Notes under the pieces: model-generated
What the model was told of the DNA's origin: nothing
What the model saw: only the letters and a program-made list of their open reading frames with translations
Database searches by the model: none
Shown here: piece by piece, positions 25,082 through 33,401 of the stretch
Layout: each line of letters opens with the position of its first letter
Numbering within the stretch: position 1 is the first letter of the stretch
Position numbers and translations under genes: made by a program
Source: Ensifer adhaerens
GTDB taxonomy: Bacteria; Pseudomonadota; Alphaproteobacteria; Rhizobiales; Rhizobiaceae
Length of the DNA: 64,000 bases
Reading direction: 5' to 3'
NCBI RefSeq assembly: GCF_028993555.1
Contig: NZ_CP118612.1
Location: 186,001 to 250,000, forward strand

Positions 25082-25264
25082 CTATTGCGAGTTGGACACC
25101 GTAGGCTTGGGAAGGACGGTGGTCATCGGTCGGTCACTATCGTTCGAAGCACCTCCTACCAGCAGGTAAGCAGTGATCGCCACCATTGACAGAAGCATCA
25201 TCCCGACGGGTAGACCGGTGGTAAACTTTCGTTCCGGCACGACGTATGTGTGTCGTTTGTACAT
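25082..25264 (-). CDS. 60-aa single-pass membrane protein (paralogue of the gene at 10463)
   Basis: A 60-aa protein from the ATG at 25264 with GAGG 8 bases upstream. It aligns without gaps to the protein at 10463: KFTTGLP before the membrane helix, MLLSMVAITAYLLVGG as the helix, and TVLPKPTV at the end. The much longer frame up to 25534 lacks any homologue support beyond this part, so the paralogue fixes the start. Function unknown. Confidence 0.7.
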   Translation of the reverse strand: MYKRHTYVVPERKFTTGLPVGMMLLSMVAITAYLLVGGASNDSDRPMTTVLPKPTVSNSQ

Positions 25265-25707
25265 TTGCACATCCTCGGTTCCATCCATCGGGCGACGGCA
25301 CCAGACCAGTGGCTGACCTGGAAGGAGTGCTCCGGCGCCGTGCCCCCCAAGACAGAAAAGAGCTGTGCTGCTTGGGCAAACGCGAAAACTAACGCGAGCG
25401 TACGGTGAGACAACGAACCTAGGACTTTTGCGCTGGCCGTTTGGGACTGAAGTCCAATGGAGGAACCTTTTCCGCCGCCTTACGTTTGGTGATGCTCTCG
25501 ATCCTCGACCCGATCGAGGCCCTCTAGGCCCCACTTGCCATTAGTGTCCCCGCTAGCCGTGGGGCCTACCGAGGGAGTTGGGTAGTCAACTTCTTGATCG
25601 CTCGCCAAACCGAAGGGCGACGGTCACCTCAACGGCTCCGCACTGTCGAAGTCGTCTTTTTACCCAGAATGGATGAGTTGTGGCATTAGCGCTGAGGTGT
25701 GCGTGAC
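25265..25707 (-). other. Gene-poor stretch
   Basis: No gene can be supported. A frame on the minus strand continues upstream of the 60-aa gene but shows no protein character. Confidence 0.4.
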
Positions 25708-25926
25708 CTAAAAAGCTGTCCCTCGTGGCCATAAAAATTCGGCCATCTGACGGAGATCATCTCTTTCGCGGATGCCGTTTTGGTAAAGGTTCAACAACCG
25801 AACCGCCAGGATCTCGGCTTCATCGCTGGAACGATCCAGCTGACGTGAACGAATTAGTTCGCAAAATACGAGGTCTATGACTGTCCTGGAAACAGGGAGG
25901 ATAGGGTCGGTGCGGCGACGTGCCAT
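25708..25926 (-). CDS. Hypothetical protein, single copy of the helical unit found twice at 8862
   Basis: A 72-aa soluble protein starting at an ATG with GAGG 5 bases upstream. It holds one helical unit (VIDLVFCELIRSRQL, then DEAEILAVRLLNLYQNGIRE, then DLRQMAEFLW) matching both halves of the 165-aa protein at 8862-9359, especially its first half (AEVIARRLLGYYQRGIRE). The unit seems to be a small domain spread in this genome. Function unknown. Confidence 0.7.
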   Translation of the reverse strand: MARRRTDPILPVSRTVIDLVFCELIRSRQLDRSSDEAEILAVRLLNLYQNGIRERDDLRQMAEFLWPRGTAF

Positions 25927-26210
25927 CGCTACCTCCTCAAATGGGCGAAGGCGATGATCTTCAGATGGAGCCTCAACGTCATCCGGAGGGAACCTCGATC
26001 ATCGGCAACCAGACGAACGCGCATCGTGCCAAATGGTTCCAGTGTCGCTATTCAGCTGACCCACCAACTTCAACGGGATCAGGCACAGTCGCGTTAAAAA
26101 TATCCATGACGCTCCGGCGCGTCGTAGGTGAGTTGGCACCAAGCTTCTCGAAACCAGGTGAACGGGCGCTTCCGCGTCGGTCGCAGCTGCCACCGCTTTT
26201 GCTTTCGGCG

Positions 26211-26309
26211 TCAGCGCCTCTTGGCGGGTGCCTCATCCTTCGTATCCACCGGATGATCTCGCTTTTTTTCGGCCGTATGCTCGATGGACGCGACCTGCTT
26301 CTCTTCCAT
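26211..26309 (-). CDS. Possible 32-aa charged small protein
   Basis: A short frame from the ATG at 26309 to the stop at 26211-26213. The peptide is strongly charged (MEEKQVASIEHTAEKKRDHP, then VDTKDEAPAKRR) and looks disordered. There is no clear ribosome binding site, and the frame continues open upstream, so this may also be the end of a longer decayed gene. The surrounding 25927-26642 holds nothing else that I can support. Confidence 0.3.
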   Translation of the reverse strand: MEEKQVASIEHTAEKKRDHPVDTKDEAPAKRR

Positions 26310-26642
26310 CACGGGCGCACGCAGGAGGGCCAACGGACGAGTCTCCGCTCTGGGCGTACTCCGGAGTCGTCTTGACGAGGCTGTTAGCGGCGCTTTCAGC
26401 CCATCTAGCTAGCTTTTAGCTAGCGGAGTGCAAAGACGAGGCAGTGCGCCCTGCTCTCGTCAGCCCGTGGAGCTTCTACTCATCGTGATCGTACAACAGA
26501 GATTGAGCGCGACGGGCGCCCCAACGAGCCGGCGGCCACAGACGAGAAGCCGCCATGCGAGCAAGGCATGAGACTGAGGGTTCAAGGTATCTGCCTGCCG
26601 GGTTTTGGTATAGATTAGAAATAGGACAGAGGGAGAACCTGA

Positions 26643-27008
26643 ATGGTCTCCGTTCGATATATAGTCGCCGACGTTGATGAGGCGGTCGCGTTCTATCGAG
26701 ACCAACTCAATTTCAACCTCGACAAACACAATCCGGGCAAATTCGCAGCGCTTGTGCGGGACGAACTGACGCTGTATCTCAGCGCCCCAGGCGCGGGAAG
26801 CGGTGGTCAAGCGGGCGGCAATCCGAAGCCAGGAGGGTGGAACCGGTTTATGATCGTCACGCATGAGCTCGATGCTCTGATCGAGCGGTTGCACCGGGTT
26901 GATGCAAAATTCCGCGGCGACATAAGCGATGGCGGCGCCGGTCGGGCCATTCTGCTCGAAGATCCGTCGGGCAACCCCATCGAACTGTTCGAGTTCAAAA
27001 AGGACTGA
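26643..27008 (+). CDS. VOC (glyoxalase/bleomycin resistance) family protein
   Basis: A 121-aa protein forming one vicinal-oxygen-chelate domain. The beta-alpha-beta-beta-beta pattern is seen as VRYIVADVDEAVAFYRDQLN, then ALVRDELTLYLSAPG in the first half and RFMIVTHELDALIERLHR, then AILLEDPSGNPIELFEF in the second. VOC members bind a metal and catalyse isomerisation, dioxygenation or drug binding; the substrate here is unknown. The start has GGGAG 7 bases upstream. It is a single gene with no close neighbours. Confidence 0.88.
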   Translation: MVSVRYIVADVDEAVAFYRDQLNFNLDKHNPGKFAALVRDELTLYLSAPGAGSGGQAGGNPKPGGWNRFMIVTHELDALIERLHRVDAKFRGDISDGGAGRAILLEDPSGNPIELFEFKKD

Positions 27009-27313
27009 GCCCGGCCAATTCAGCCTCCAGGATGAAGCGCGATTGTGCAATCGACGCGGCAGAACTGAGGCCATCGGTCTGCCTGATCGATCAGCAAACC
27101 GGGCGCTACGATTGTCGGCAACGGGGCCTATCTTTGCGGCGGCACGTCGGCATGTCGGTCAGGACGCGTTGCTCCTGCGAACAATCTGATTTGCAGAGAT
27201 CTTCCGTGGTCACAGCAAAAGGCTCATGTTTCTTTTTAATTCCCGCAGCCGGGAGGCCTTCTGCTGACCGGTGGCTTGGAGCGGTTACACAAACATGGGC
27301 TCACGATCTGCCC

Positions 27314-27339
27314 GGAACCTTCCGTCCGGGCACCCGGTT
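27314..27339 (+). promoter_or_regulatory. EcfG/RpoE2-like promoter
   Basis: GGAAC (27314-27318), 17 bases, GGTT (27336-27339), 28 bp upstream of the ATG at 27368. Confidence 0.65.
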
Positions 27340-27367
27340 ATTCTCACTGAAACGAGAGGAACTGGCT

Positions 27368-27571
27368 ATGTTCAAGAAAATAGTGCGACCACCGAAGACA
27401 GTGGTCCCCAAAGAGCAGCCTGTATACCGTCCCGACGACACGGAAGCGCCGCGGGCGCCTGACGATCACGAACATCCCACGCGAGATACAAGGGAGACGC
27501 CGGCGCCGAATCCGAACGGCGAACATCGTGATCAGCGCGACAGAGGTGCACGCACCGAGCCTGTGACTTGA
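27368..27571 (+). CDS. Small disordered Pro/Asp/Arg-rich protein
   Basis: A 67-aa highly charged protein (YRPDDTEAPRAPDDHEHPTR, then GEHRDQRDRGARTEPVT) with a short basic start (MFKKIVRPPK). It is almost certainly disordered. The ATG at 27368 has GAGAGGAA 8 bases upstream and an EcfG-like promoter just above. It is similar in character to the Pro-rich protein at 5102. Function unknown; hydrophilic small proteins made in the general stress response sometimes protect against drying, but nothing here proves it. Confidence 0.65.
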   Translation: MFKKIVRPPKTVVPKEQPVYRPDDTEAPRAPDDHEHPTRDTRETPAPNPNGEHRDQRDRGARTEPVT

Positions 27572-27609
27572 GCCCAGGCTGTGACGGCCTCATCGGGAAT
27601 CCAGTGTTT

Positions 27610-27744
27610 ATGCTTGGGGAGCGATCGCTTGGCATCGCTGCAATACCGGAGGGGCTGCGAAAAAGAGCGGTGGCTGAAGCGCTTGATGGGAGGCTCAAGC
27701 TGTTTGACGATCGTGTGGCAAATGTCTTGTTCGGCACCGGATAG
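27610..27744 (+). pseudogene. VapC (PIN domain) toxin remnant
   Basis: A 44-codon piece reads MLGERSLGIAAIPEGLRKRA, then VAEALDGRLKLFDDRV. This resembles the middle of FitB/VapC-type PIN toxins, where the pattern is TLGE-x-x-GIA-x-LPEG-R followed by a FD turn. The N-terminal catalytic LLDTN strand and the C-terminal Asp residues are absent, and no antitoxin gene is nearby, so it can only be a leftover. Confidence 0.45.
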
Positions 27745-28011
27745 AGGCAACACTTCGCGTGGGAACCTTTTCGCCCGCGAGACGTTCCCTGTTGTGATCC
27801 CGTGAACCCCCGCTTGGGATCAAGCCAGGCTTCACCAACATCGTCCAGGCCCCGCGCGCCTTCTTCGGCGCCCATGGCTTCGACCGTGACGATCCTTGTG
27901 AGGAAAAATTAGCTAGCAAATGGCTTTTTCGGACAGGTTTGGCGGCTGACCCGTCATTTTTGGAAAGGCGAGAATATGCTCGGAGCGTCTTAGAACATAG
28001 GAGAAGTTATA

Positions 28012-28087
28012 TGGTGGGCCCGGCAGAATTCGAACCTGCAACCAATCGGTTATGAGCCGACGGCTGTAACCATTGAGCTACAGGCCC
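28012..28087 (-). tRNA. tRNA with CAT anticodon (Met or Ile2), divergent
   Basis: A 76-base tRNA on the minus strand with encoded CCA (28014-28012). Acceptor stem GGGCCTG pairs with CGGGCCC (one G-T pair), anticodon stem GTCGG/CCGAT encloses loop CTCATAA, and T-arm GCAGG-TTCGAAT-TCTGC is intact. The D-stem has a C-C mismatch (GCTC against CAGC). The CAT anticodon can mean elongator Met or, after lysidine modification, Ile reading ATA; the arms resemble Ile2-type tRNAs more. It is not an initiator because position 1 pairs with 72. Confidence 0.85.
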
Positions 28088-28570
28088 CACCAGAAAGGTT
28101 TCTAGGGACAGCAAACCGATTGATCAAGAACAGGACGCAATGGATATCGCGAACTCTAGCGCAACGGGCAACCCATCTTCCCCGTCCGCCCACCGGTTCG
28201 TCTCCCTTCAAGAAAGAGCCGGCCGCGTTTGATCTGGTCGGCAAGGTGGTGGCTCGCCAAGCGAACTTACTGTTCCGCCTAAAAAGTTTTGTGTTGGTTG
28301 GACTTATGATGACGGGGTCGACGGTTCAAGGCAAAGGATAGGGGCGATTTCTTAATTGGGGACCGAAAGGCGTCGGTCGACTTCCGTGCTGCGACTTTTG
28401 AAAGCAGACCTTGAGCCTGGCGAGGCGTGATCTGACGCGAGGTGGACGTTTGGTCGCCCTCGGCCGATCGTACACGGGCCGGCGCGCCGTTTGGAAGTCC
28501 GAAATCCTTGGTTTCAGTCCCATCACTTCAGCTATAAGGTGGGAGACATCGCTTAGAGGATTCAAGACCC
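28088..28570 (+). other. Gene-poor stretch between the tRNA and the methyltransferase
   Basis: No supported gene. A 73-codon plus-strand frame at 28120 has no start signal or family resemblance. I see no integrase gene next to the tRNA. Confidence 0.4.
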
Positions 28571-29242
28571 ATGCCCACGGAAAGGGAGGACCGTTCGCCT
28601 GTTGCGCTGGAACAGCGCGAGGTAAGCGCCGACCACCGCATGTTCTCGCCTTCCGTAGCGCGAAATGCGGCGCCGATCCTCGCGGTTCTAAAACGTGTCC
28701 TTCCAACACATGGGGCTGTGCTGGAGATTGGTTGCGGGACCGGCGAGCACGCCGTGTGTTTTGCGGGAGCAATGCCCAGCCTAACCTGGCAGCCGAGCGA
28801 TCCGGATGCCGACGCCCGCGCCAGCACGTCCAGCTGGATCAAATTCGCAGGGCTGAAGAATGTGCTGGCACCGCGAGATATTGATGTGTGCTCAGAACAA
28901 TGGGGCGTCGAACAAACGGGGCATTTTGACGCCATCGTGTCGATCAATATGATCCATATCGCGCCATGGGCCTCGAGCTTAGGATTGTTCGCAGGAGCTG
29001 GCCGTTTGCTTCGCGCTGGTGGGCTTCTTGTTCTCTACGGCCCATTCATGCGCGACGGCGCATACAACGCCCCCTCGAACGCTGCTTTCGACGCGGCTCT
29101 AAAGGAGCGAAATCCATCCTGGGGTTTGCGTGATATCGCTGATCTTGAACAAGTGGGGGAGGCCGCTGGACTTAATCTCCGCGAGACGATCGAGATGCCC
29201 ACCAACAATATGTTGCTGGTCTTCTCCACCGGTAGTGCCTAA
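28571..29242 (+). CDS. DUF938 family SAM-dependent methyltransferase
   Basis: A 223-aa class I methyltransferase of the DUF938 type. The SAM-binding glycine loop is LEIGCGTGEHAVCFA near residue 52, with family-specific RMFSPSVARNAAPILAVLKR, WQPSDPDADARAS, FDAIVSINMIHIAPW and LLVLYGPFMRDGAYNAPSNA. Such proteins are cytoplasmic; their substrate is not known. The start at 28571 may be replaced by a later Met (residue 24), but the earlier residues fit the family. It is a single gene between the tRNA and a long gene-free region. Confidence 0.9.
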   Translation: MPTEREDRSPVALEQREVSADHRMFSPSVARNAAPILAVLKRVLPTHGAVLEIGCGTGEHAVCFAGAMPSLTWQPSDPDADARASTSSWIKFAGLKNVLAPRDIDVCSEQWGVEQTGHFDAIVSINMIHIAPWASSLGLFAGAGRLLRAGGLLVLYGPFMRDGAYNAPSNAAFDAALKERNPSWGLRDIADLEQVGEAAGLNLRETIEMPTNNMLLVFSTGSA

Positions 29243-30296
29243 ACGACAATGGTCCCAGACACCCGGAAGATGGCCGGACACAAAGGTGCCACAGTTGTTG
29301 GCGCCGGGAGTGGATCTCGACGTAGTCGGACGCTCGTTTAGAGTCTGCCGTCGGTAGGGGGCCTGCGCTTCGGGACACGATCTGGCAACGTAGACAATCC
29401 GATGTCGGCTTTCGGGTGATAAGAACTTCGGCTCAACGGCCAAGATGGCGGCGCAATGCTGTCGTTTGCAGACCTAGCGTGGATGCGCCTCACGGGCCGA
29501 ACAGACTGTGCTTCCACGAGCCCTGCAAGCCCTATTGCTGTGATGTTCACTCTTTGGGGCAGTTTCTGGTCGCAGTGGCCGCCAGTCTGAAGGTAGCCGA
29601 TTGCTACGCTAAATTGCGTCGCCGAACGATCTGACACGCACGAGCGCCGCGACTTGATGCTGGCGTGTTCCGGGACGTCGGAGAGCACGGTTGGTTCGAA
29701 GAAACTCCAAAGGGAGTGCTAGTACTGGACAACTGAGACGAGCGCCGCTGCGCCGAAAATGTCTCGTCATAAGATATTCGCGGGGGGCCTACGAAGGCGG
29801 GAGGGCGTCGAACAACTGCTCCCGACCGCTCAAGGTCATCGATGCTCTGTCGCCTATGCGCTTTGAAATTTGAAATAAATCCGAAGCACCCAAGAATGGT
29901 CAATTGCGCTGCTATTGGCGTGTGCTAATCCGCGGATATGCCAGACCAAACCACGGCGAGCGCCGGGCGACTCAATCAAAATTTAGGAGATGAGCAGCGG
30001 CCATCATCTGGGGATTGCGATCTACGTTGGGTTGAACTAGGTGCCAAGAGTTGGGGGCACTTGTCATCTGAAGACGCGGTAGGCCGCGGACAGCACCCTC
30101 ATCGTGTGCTTGTGTCGGACATCCGTTAACTGTGATGGTTAGCCATCTGTTAAAAAAGGGATCGGAGCCAAGTGACAGTAGTCCGAATTCATGGCAATAG
30201 GCTTTGTGTGAAGTTGCTAATTAAGGATCGCCAATATCAGCTGCAAGCTGCATAAGCAGGTCGCAATTTAATAGATGAGGTTGGCAGTCCAAAATG
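29243..30296 (+). other. 1.05-kb gene-poor region upstream of the first type I secretion locus
   Basis: No convincing gene. Frames at 29338, 29604 and 29938 lack start signals. The last 250 bases are AT-rich compared with the rest and probably hold the promoter of the substrate gene. Confidence 0.4.
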
Positions 30297-30329
30297 CCAC
30301 GCGAGCGGCGTTAAGCCACGTTCGCGTGG
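30297..30329 (+). promoter_or_regulatory. Inverted repeat upstream of the secreted substrate gene
   Basis: Perfect 8-base arms CCACGCGA (30297-30304) and TCGCGTGG (30322-30329), 17 bases apart, ending 30 bp before the start at 30360. It may be an operator or a leader hairpin. Confidence 0.4.
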
Positions 30330-30359
30330 AGTTTAGAGGAAAAATGGGGGCCTTTAACA

Positions 30360-31583
30360 TTGTCGACTTTTGATTACGCACATGAACTCAGTACGCCGCT
30401 TAACTCTAACCAGTCTATTCAGGGCACGCTGTCTTCGAAATACACCAACTGGGTGCAAGACCAGGTTCACGACGCCGCGGATGCGATCGCCTATCAGTGG
30501 TTTCAGGCGCATGGGGACCTCGACGCGGCCATTGCTATCCGTGACGCGCTCGAGGGCGGGCAGTTCTCCGTCGAGGACCTTTTCCTGTCGGCAAACGGAA
30601 AGTCTAGCCTCGGTTCCAACCTGGCGGGCGATCCGCATCCGAAGCTCGTGGTTGCCGGTCAGGTCATCGACCTCACCTCTTTCTTCAGCGGCACGCACGT
30701 TACGGAGTGGACCTCGGGCAACGCCAAGAACGTGCAGTACCACGCCCGCGAATATTACACGGACTTCCATGCGGACGATGCGCCGGCCAACTGGGATCAC
30801 CCGGCGACGGAGAACCATCAGCCGACGGCCACGGCCATCCATGTGGACGTGACCGAGACGCAGTCGATATATAACGACGCTCATCAGATCACGAACCTCG
30901 CCCCCGATGTCGAGACCGTCCAACTCATCAACGGCGTCGCCAGCGATGTGGACGGAGATGTGCTGCACATCGTGGACGGCAGCGTGGTCTGGGACGGCGG
31001 TGTAAACTTACCCTCCTACATCACGGTCGTTGGGGATACGATCGCGATCGACAAGAACAGCCGTGAGCTCGACGAGCTCCTGAATGGTGGGGTTAAGGAG
31101 ATCAAGCTCACCTACCAGATTACCGACGGCCATACCGACCCGATCACCAACACGGTAGCGATCGATATTACCGGCACGGCCGATCAATATCATGTGGAGG
31201 GCGAAGGCTCCGTTTCCGCTACTCACTACCGCTCGGATTCGACTACTGGCGGCGGAAATATCAACGGCAACGTCCTGTCCTTCGCCAATCCGCTTCCGAG
31301 TGACGCCTTCGATTTCCATTTCGGTGGAACCCTGAAGGCACAGTCGGCAGGCCTGACAGGCAACGAAAATGGTGGCGTGAGTGATAATACTGCAGGGGTC
31401 GACTGGACCAGCGGGGCTATCAATCTGGATGCAACGCATCAGTCGGGGCAGGCGAACCTGACCTCGACCGCGTTGAACGATCACCAGGTTGATTACAATG
31501 TTCACTTCAACGGCCAGGCGGATCCTAGTGACTCGATAAAAGTGACGCTCGATTACCAGTACGACTACTGGCACATGGCCTGA
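30360..31583 (+). CDS. Type I secretion substrate, VCBS/cadherin-like surface protein
   Basis: A 407-aa acidic protein without a signal peptide, as expected for type I secretion. It has a helical N-terminus (WVQDQVHDAADAIAYQWFQA). A VCBS/cadherin-like beta region follows (about 180-280: INGVASDVDGDVLHIVDGS, ELDELLNGGVKEIKLTYQIT, DGHTDPITNTVAIDITGTA). A Gly/Asn-rich part then leads to a C-terminus ending in aromatic residues (DYQYDYWHMA) rather than RTX nonapeptides. The start is a TTG at 30360 with GGGGG 9 bases upstream; no ATG is in frame after the stop at 30312. Its own ABC transporter and adaptor lie downstream, with a hairpin between. Confidence 0.75.
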   Translation: MSTFDYAHELSTPLNSNQSIQGTLSSKYTNWVQDQVHDAADAIAYQWFQAHGDLDAAIAIRDALEGGQFSVEDLFLSANGKSSLGSNLAGDPHPKLVVAGQVIDLTSFFSGTHVTEWTSGNAKNVQYHAREYYTDFHADDAPANWDHPATENHQPTATAIHVDVTETQSIYNDAHQITNLAPDVETVQLINGVASDVDGDVLHIVDGSVVWDGGVNLPSYITVVGDTIAIDKNSRELDELLNGGVKEIKLTYQITDGHTDPITNTVAIDITGTADQYHVEGEGSVSATHYRSDSTTGGGNINGNVLSFANPLPSDAFDFHFGGTLKAQSAGLTGNENGGVSDNTAGVDWTSGAINLDATHQSGQANLTSTALNDHQVDYNVHFNGQADPSDSIKVTLDYQYDYWHMA

Positions 31584-31605
31584 GCGAGGTCTTTAGCGGG
31601 CTTTG

Positions 31606-31631
31606 ACAAGGGGCGTGTCTGCGCCCCTTGT
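31606..31631 (+). terminator. Hairpin between substrate and transporter genes
   Basis: Perfect 10-base arms ACAAGGGGCG (31606-31615) and CGCCCCTTGT (31622-31631) with a 6-base loop, no T-run. It likely attenuates read-through or protects the substrate mRNA, so that substrate exceeds transporter. Confidence 0.6.
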
Positions 31632-31681
31632 TGCAAGTCCCGAAAGTTCAGCCAGCGGGGGCGGCCTGGGCCGGGCGAAGC

Positions 31682-33400
31682 GTGAGCGTCAAACCAAAAT
31701 CCGAGGAATTGAATGCGGCCTTTTCGGCCTGCCGCCGCTACTTCGCGACGGCGGCGCTATTCAGCCTCGCCATCAACATCCTGTACCTGGCCTCGCCACT
31801 CTACATGTTGCAGGTCTACGACCGGGTCATCAACAGCGGCAGCGAAGTCACGCTGGTGATGCTGACGCTGGTTTTGCTTGTGGCACTGGGCGCGCTCGCT
31901 GCGCTCGACATGGTGCGCGCGCGCATTCTGTCGCGCGCCGGGGTTCGTCTGGACAGCCTGCTGGCGGGGCGCATCGTGGGCGCCACTTTCGACGGCGTAT
32001 TGCGGCGCGGGCGCGCGGCGCATCCGCCGCTGCGCGACTTCGACACCTTCCGGCAATTCCTCACCGGGCCGGGCATCCATGCGCTGTTCGATCTGCCCTG
32101 GGCGCCGATCTATATCTTCGTCATCTTTCTGCTTCACCCATATCTGGGCGCTTTCGCCCTGTGCTGCGCGCTCCTGCTGGTCGGGATGACGGTGGCCAAC
32201 GAATGGCTGGTGCGCCAGCCGATGGTCGATGCCAACGAGGCGGCGTCGCGAAGCTACAATTTCACCGAGGCCAGCCTGCGCAACGCCGAGGTGATCCAGG
32301 CCATGGGCATGTTGCCCGGCCTTCTGCTGCGTTGGCGGCGCGACCGCAACAGGATGATCGACCGTCAGCAGCTCGCCAGCGACCGCTCCGCGGCGGCGTC
32401 GAGCCTGATACGGTTCCTGCGATTGACGATGCAGTCCCTCATTCTGGGCGTTGGCGCCTATTTGGTCATCGAACGCATGGCGACCAGCGGTGCGATGTTC
32501 GCGGCCTCCATCATGCTAGGGCGCGCCTTGCAGCCGGTGGAACAGATGGTCGGTTCGTGGCGCAACCTCGTATCGGCGAGCAGCGCCTATGAGCGCATCA
32601 AGCTTATGCTCCTGAATAATCCGGTGCAGGAGCAGAATTTGAGCCTGCCGCGCCCGGAAGGACACCTGGCGCTGGAAGCGGTGGGTTTCGCGTTGCCGGG
32701 CAACGGCAAACCCATCCTGCGCGGCATCAGCTTCGGCATCGGCGCCGGCGAGGTGCTGGGCATAGTCGGCCCCTCGGGCGCTGGCAAGTCGACGTTGGCC
32801 CGCCTTATCATCGGGGTCACGGCGCCCTCCGCGGGCGTTGTGCGATTGGACGGCGCCGACGTTTCCGTTTGGCCTCGCGCCTTGCTCGGCCGCCATCTCG
32901 GCTATCTTCCGCAAGATATCGAACTGTTCGCCGACAGCGTCGCCGCCAACATCAGCCGCTTCCGTCGCGAGGGGGACATGCGGGTCATCGAAGCCGCCAG
33001 GCTTGCCGGCGTGCATGACATCATCCTGCGCCTGCCGAAGGGCTACGACACCAATCTGGGGGAGGGCGGGGCTGTGCTTTCCGGCGGCGTGCGCCAGCGC
33101 ATCGCCCTGGCGCGCGCCGTTTATGGCAATCCCAGCCTCGTTCTTCTCGATGAGCCGAGTTCGAACCTGGATGCGGACGGCGACGCCGCGCTTCTTGCCT
33201 GCATTGCGGAGCTGAAGCGGCGCGGGACTACCGTTGTCATGGTGACCCACCGGCCCAACACCTTGTCAGTGGTGGACACCTTGCTGGTGCTGAAAGACGG
33301 CATGGTGGAGGCCATTGGGCCAAGGCAGGAGGTGATGGCTCGGCTGGTGCGCCCGACCGTGCCCAATGCCTTGCAGGACGGCAACAAGCGGGGGGCATGA
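31682..33400 (+). CDS. Type I secretion ABC transporter/permease (PrtD/HlyB-type)
   Basis: About 572 aa from a GTG at 31682. It has no peptidase domain. A six-helix membrane region (about 30-300; FSLAINILYLASPLYMLQVY DRV is the typical PrtD start) precedes an ATPase. The Walker A is GPSGAGKSTLARL near residue 363, the Q-loop lies in YLPQDIELFADSV, the signature is LSGGVRQRIALARA (Val in place of the usual Gln) and the Walker B is LVLLDEPSSNLD; the H-loop is VTHRPNTL. It exports the upstream substrate in one step with the adaptor encoded one base after its stop. An outer-membrane TolC is not encoded here. Confidence 0.92.
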   Translation: MSVKPKSEELNAAFSACRRYFATAALFSLAINILYLASPLYMLQVYDRVINSGSEVTLVMLTLVLLVALGALAALDMVRARILSRAGVRLDSLLAGRIVGATFDGVLRRGRAAHPPLRDFDTFRQFLTGPGIHALFDLPWAPIYIFVIFLLHPYLGAFALCCALLLVGMTVANEWLVRQPMVDANEAASRSYNFTEASLRNAEVIQAMGMLPGLLLRWRRDRNRMIDRQQLASDRSAAASSLIRFLRLTMQSLILGVGAYLVIERMATSGAMFAASIMLGRALQPVEQMVGSWRNLVSASSAYERIKLMLLNNPVQEQNLSLPRPEGHLALEAVGFALPGNGKPILRGISFGIGAGEVLGIVGPSGAGKSTLARLIIGVTAPSAGVVRLDGADVSVWPRALLGRHLGYLPQDIELFADSVAANISRFRREGDMRVIEAARLAGVHDIILRLPKGYDTNLGEGGAVLSGGVRQRIALARAVYGNPSLVLLDEPSSNLDADGDAALLACIAELKRRGTTVVMVTHRPNTLSVVDTLLVLKDGMVEAIGPRQEVMARLVRPTVPNALQDGNKRGA

Positions 33401-33401
33401 A

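Noticed and set aside
28012..28087. tRNA as an active integration site
   Set aside because: No integrase gene and no visible repeat of the tRNA 3' end in the window.
31603..32592. 329-codon plus-strand frame over the first ABC transporter
   Set aside because: Out-of-frame shadow rich in Arg, Ala and Gly; the transporter frame carries Walker motifs.
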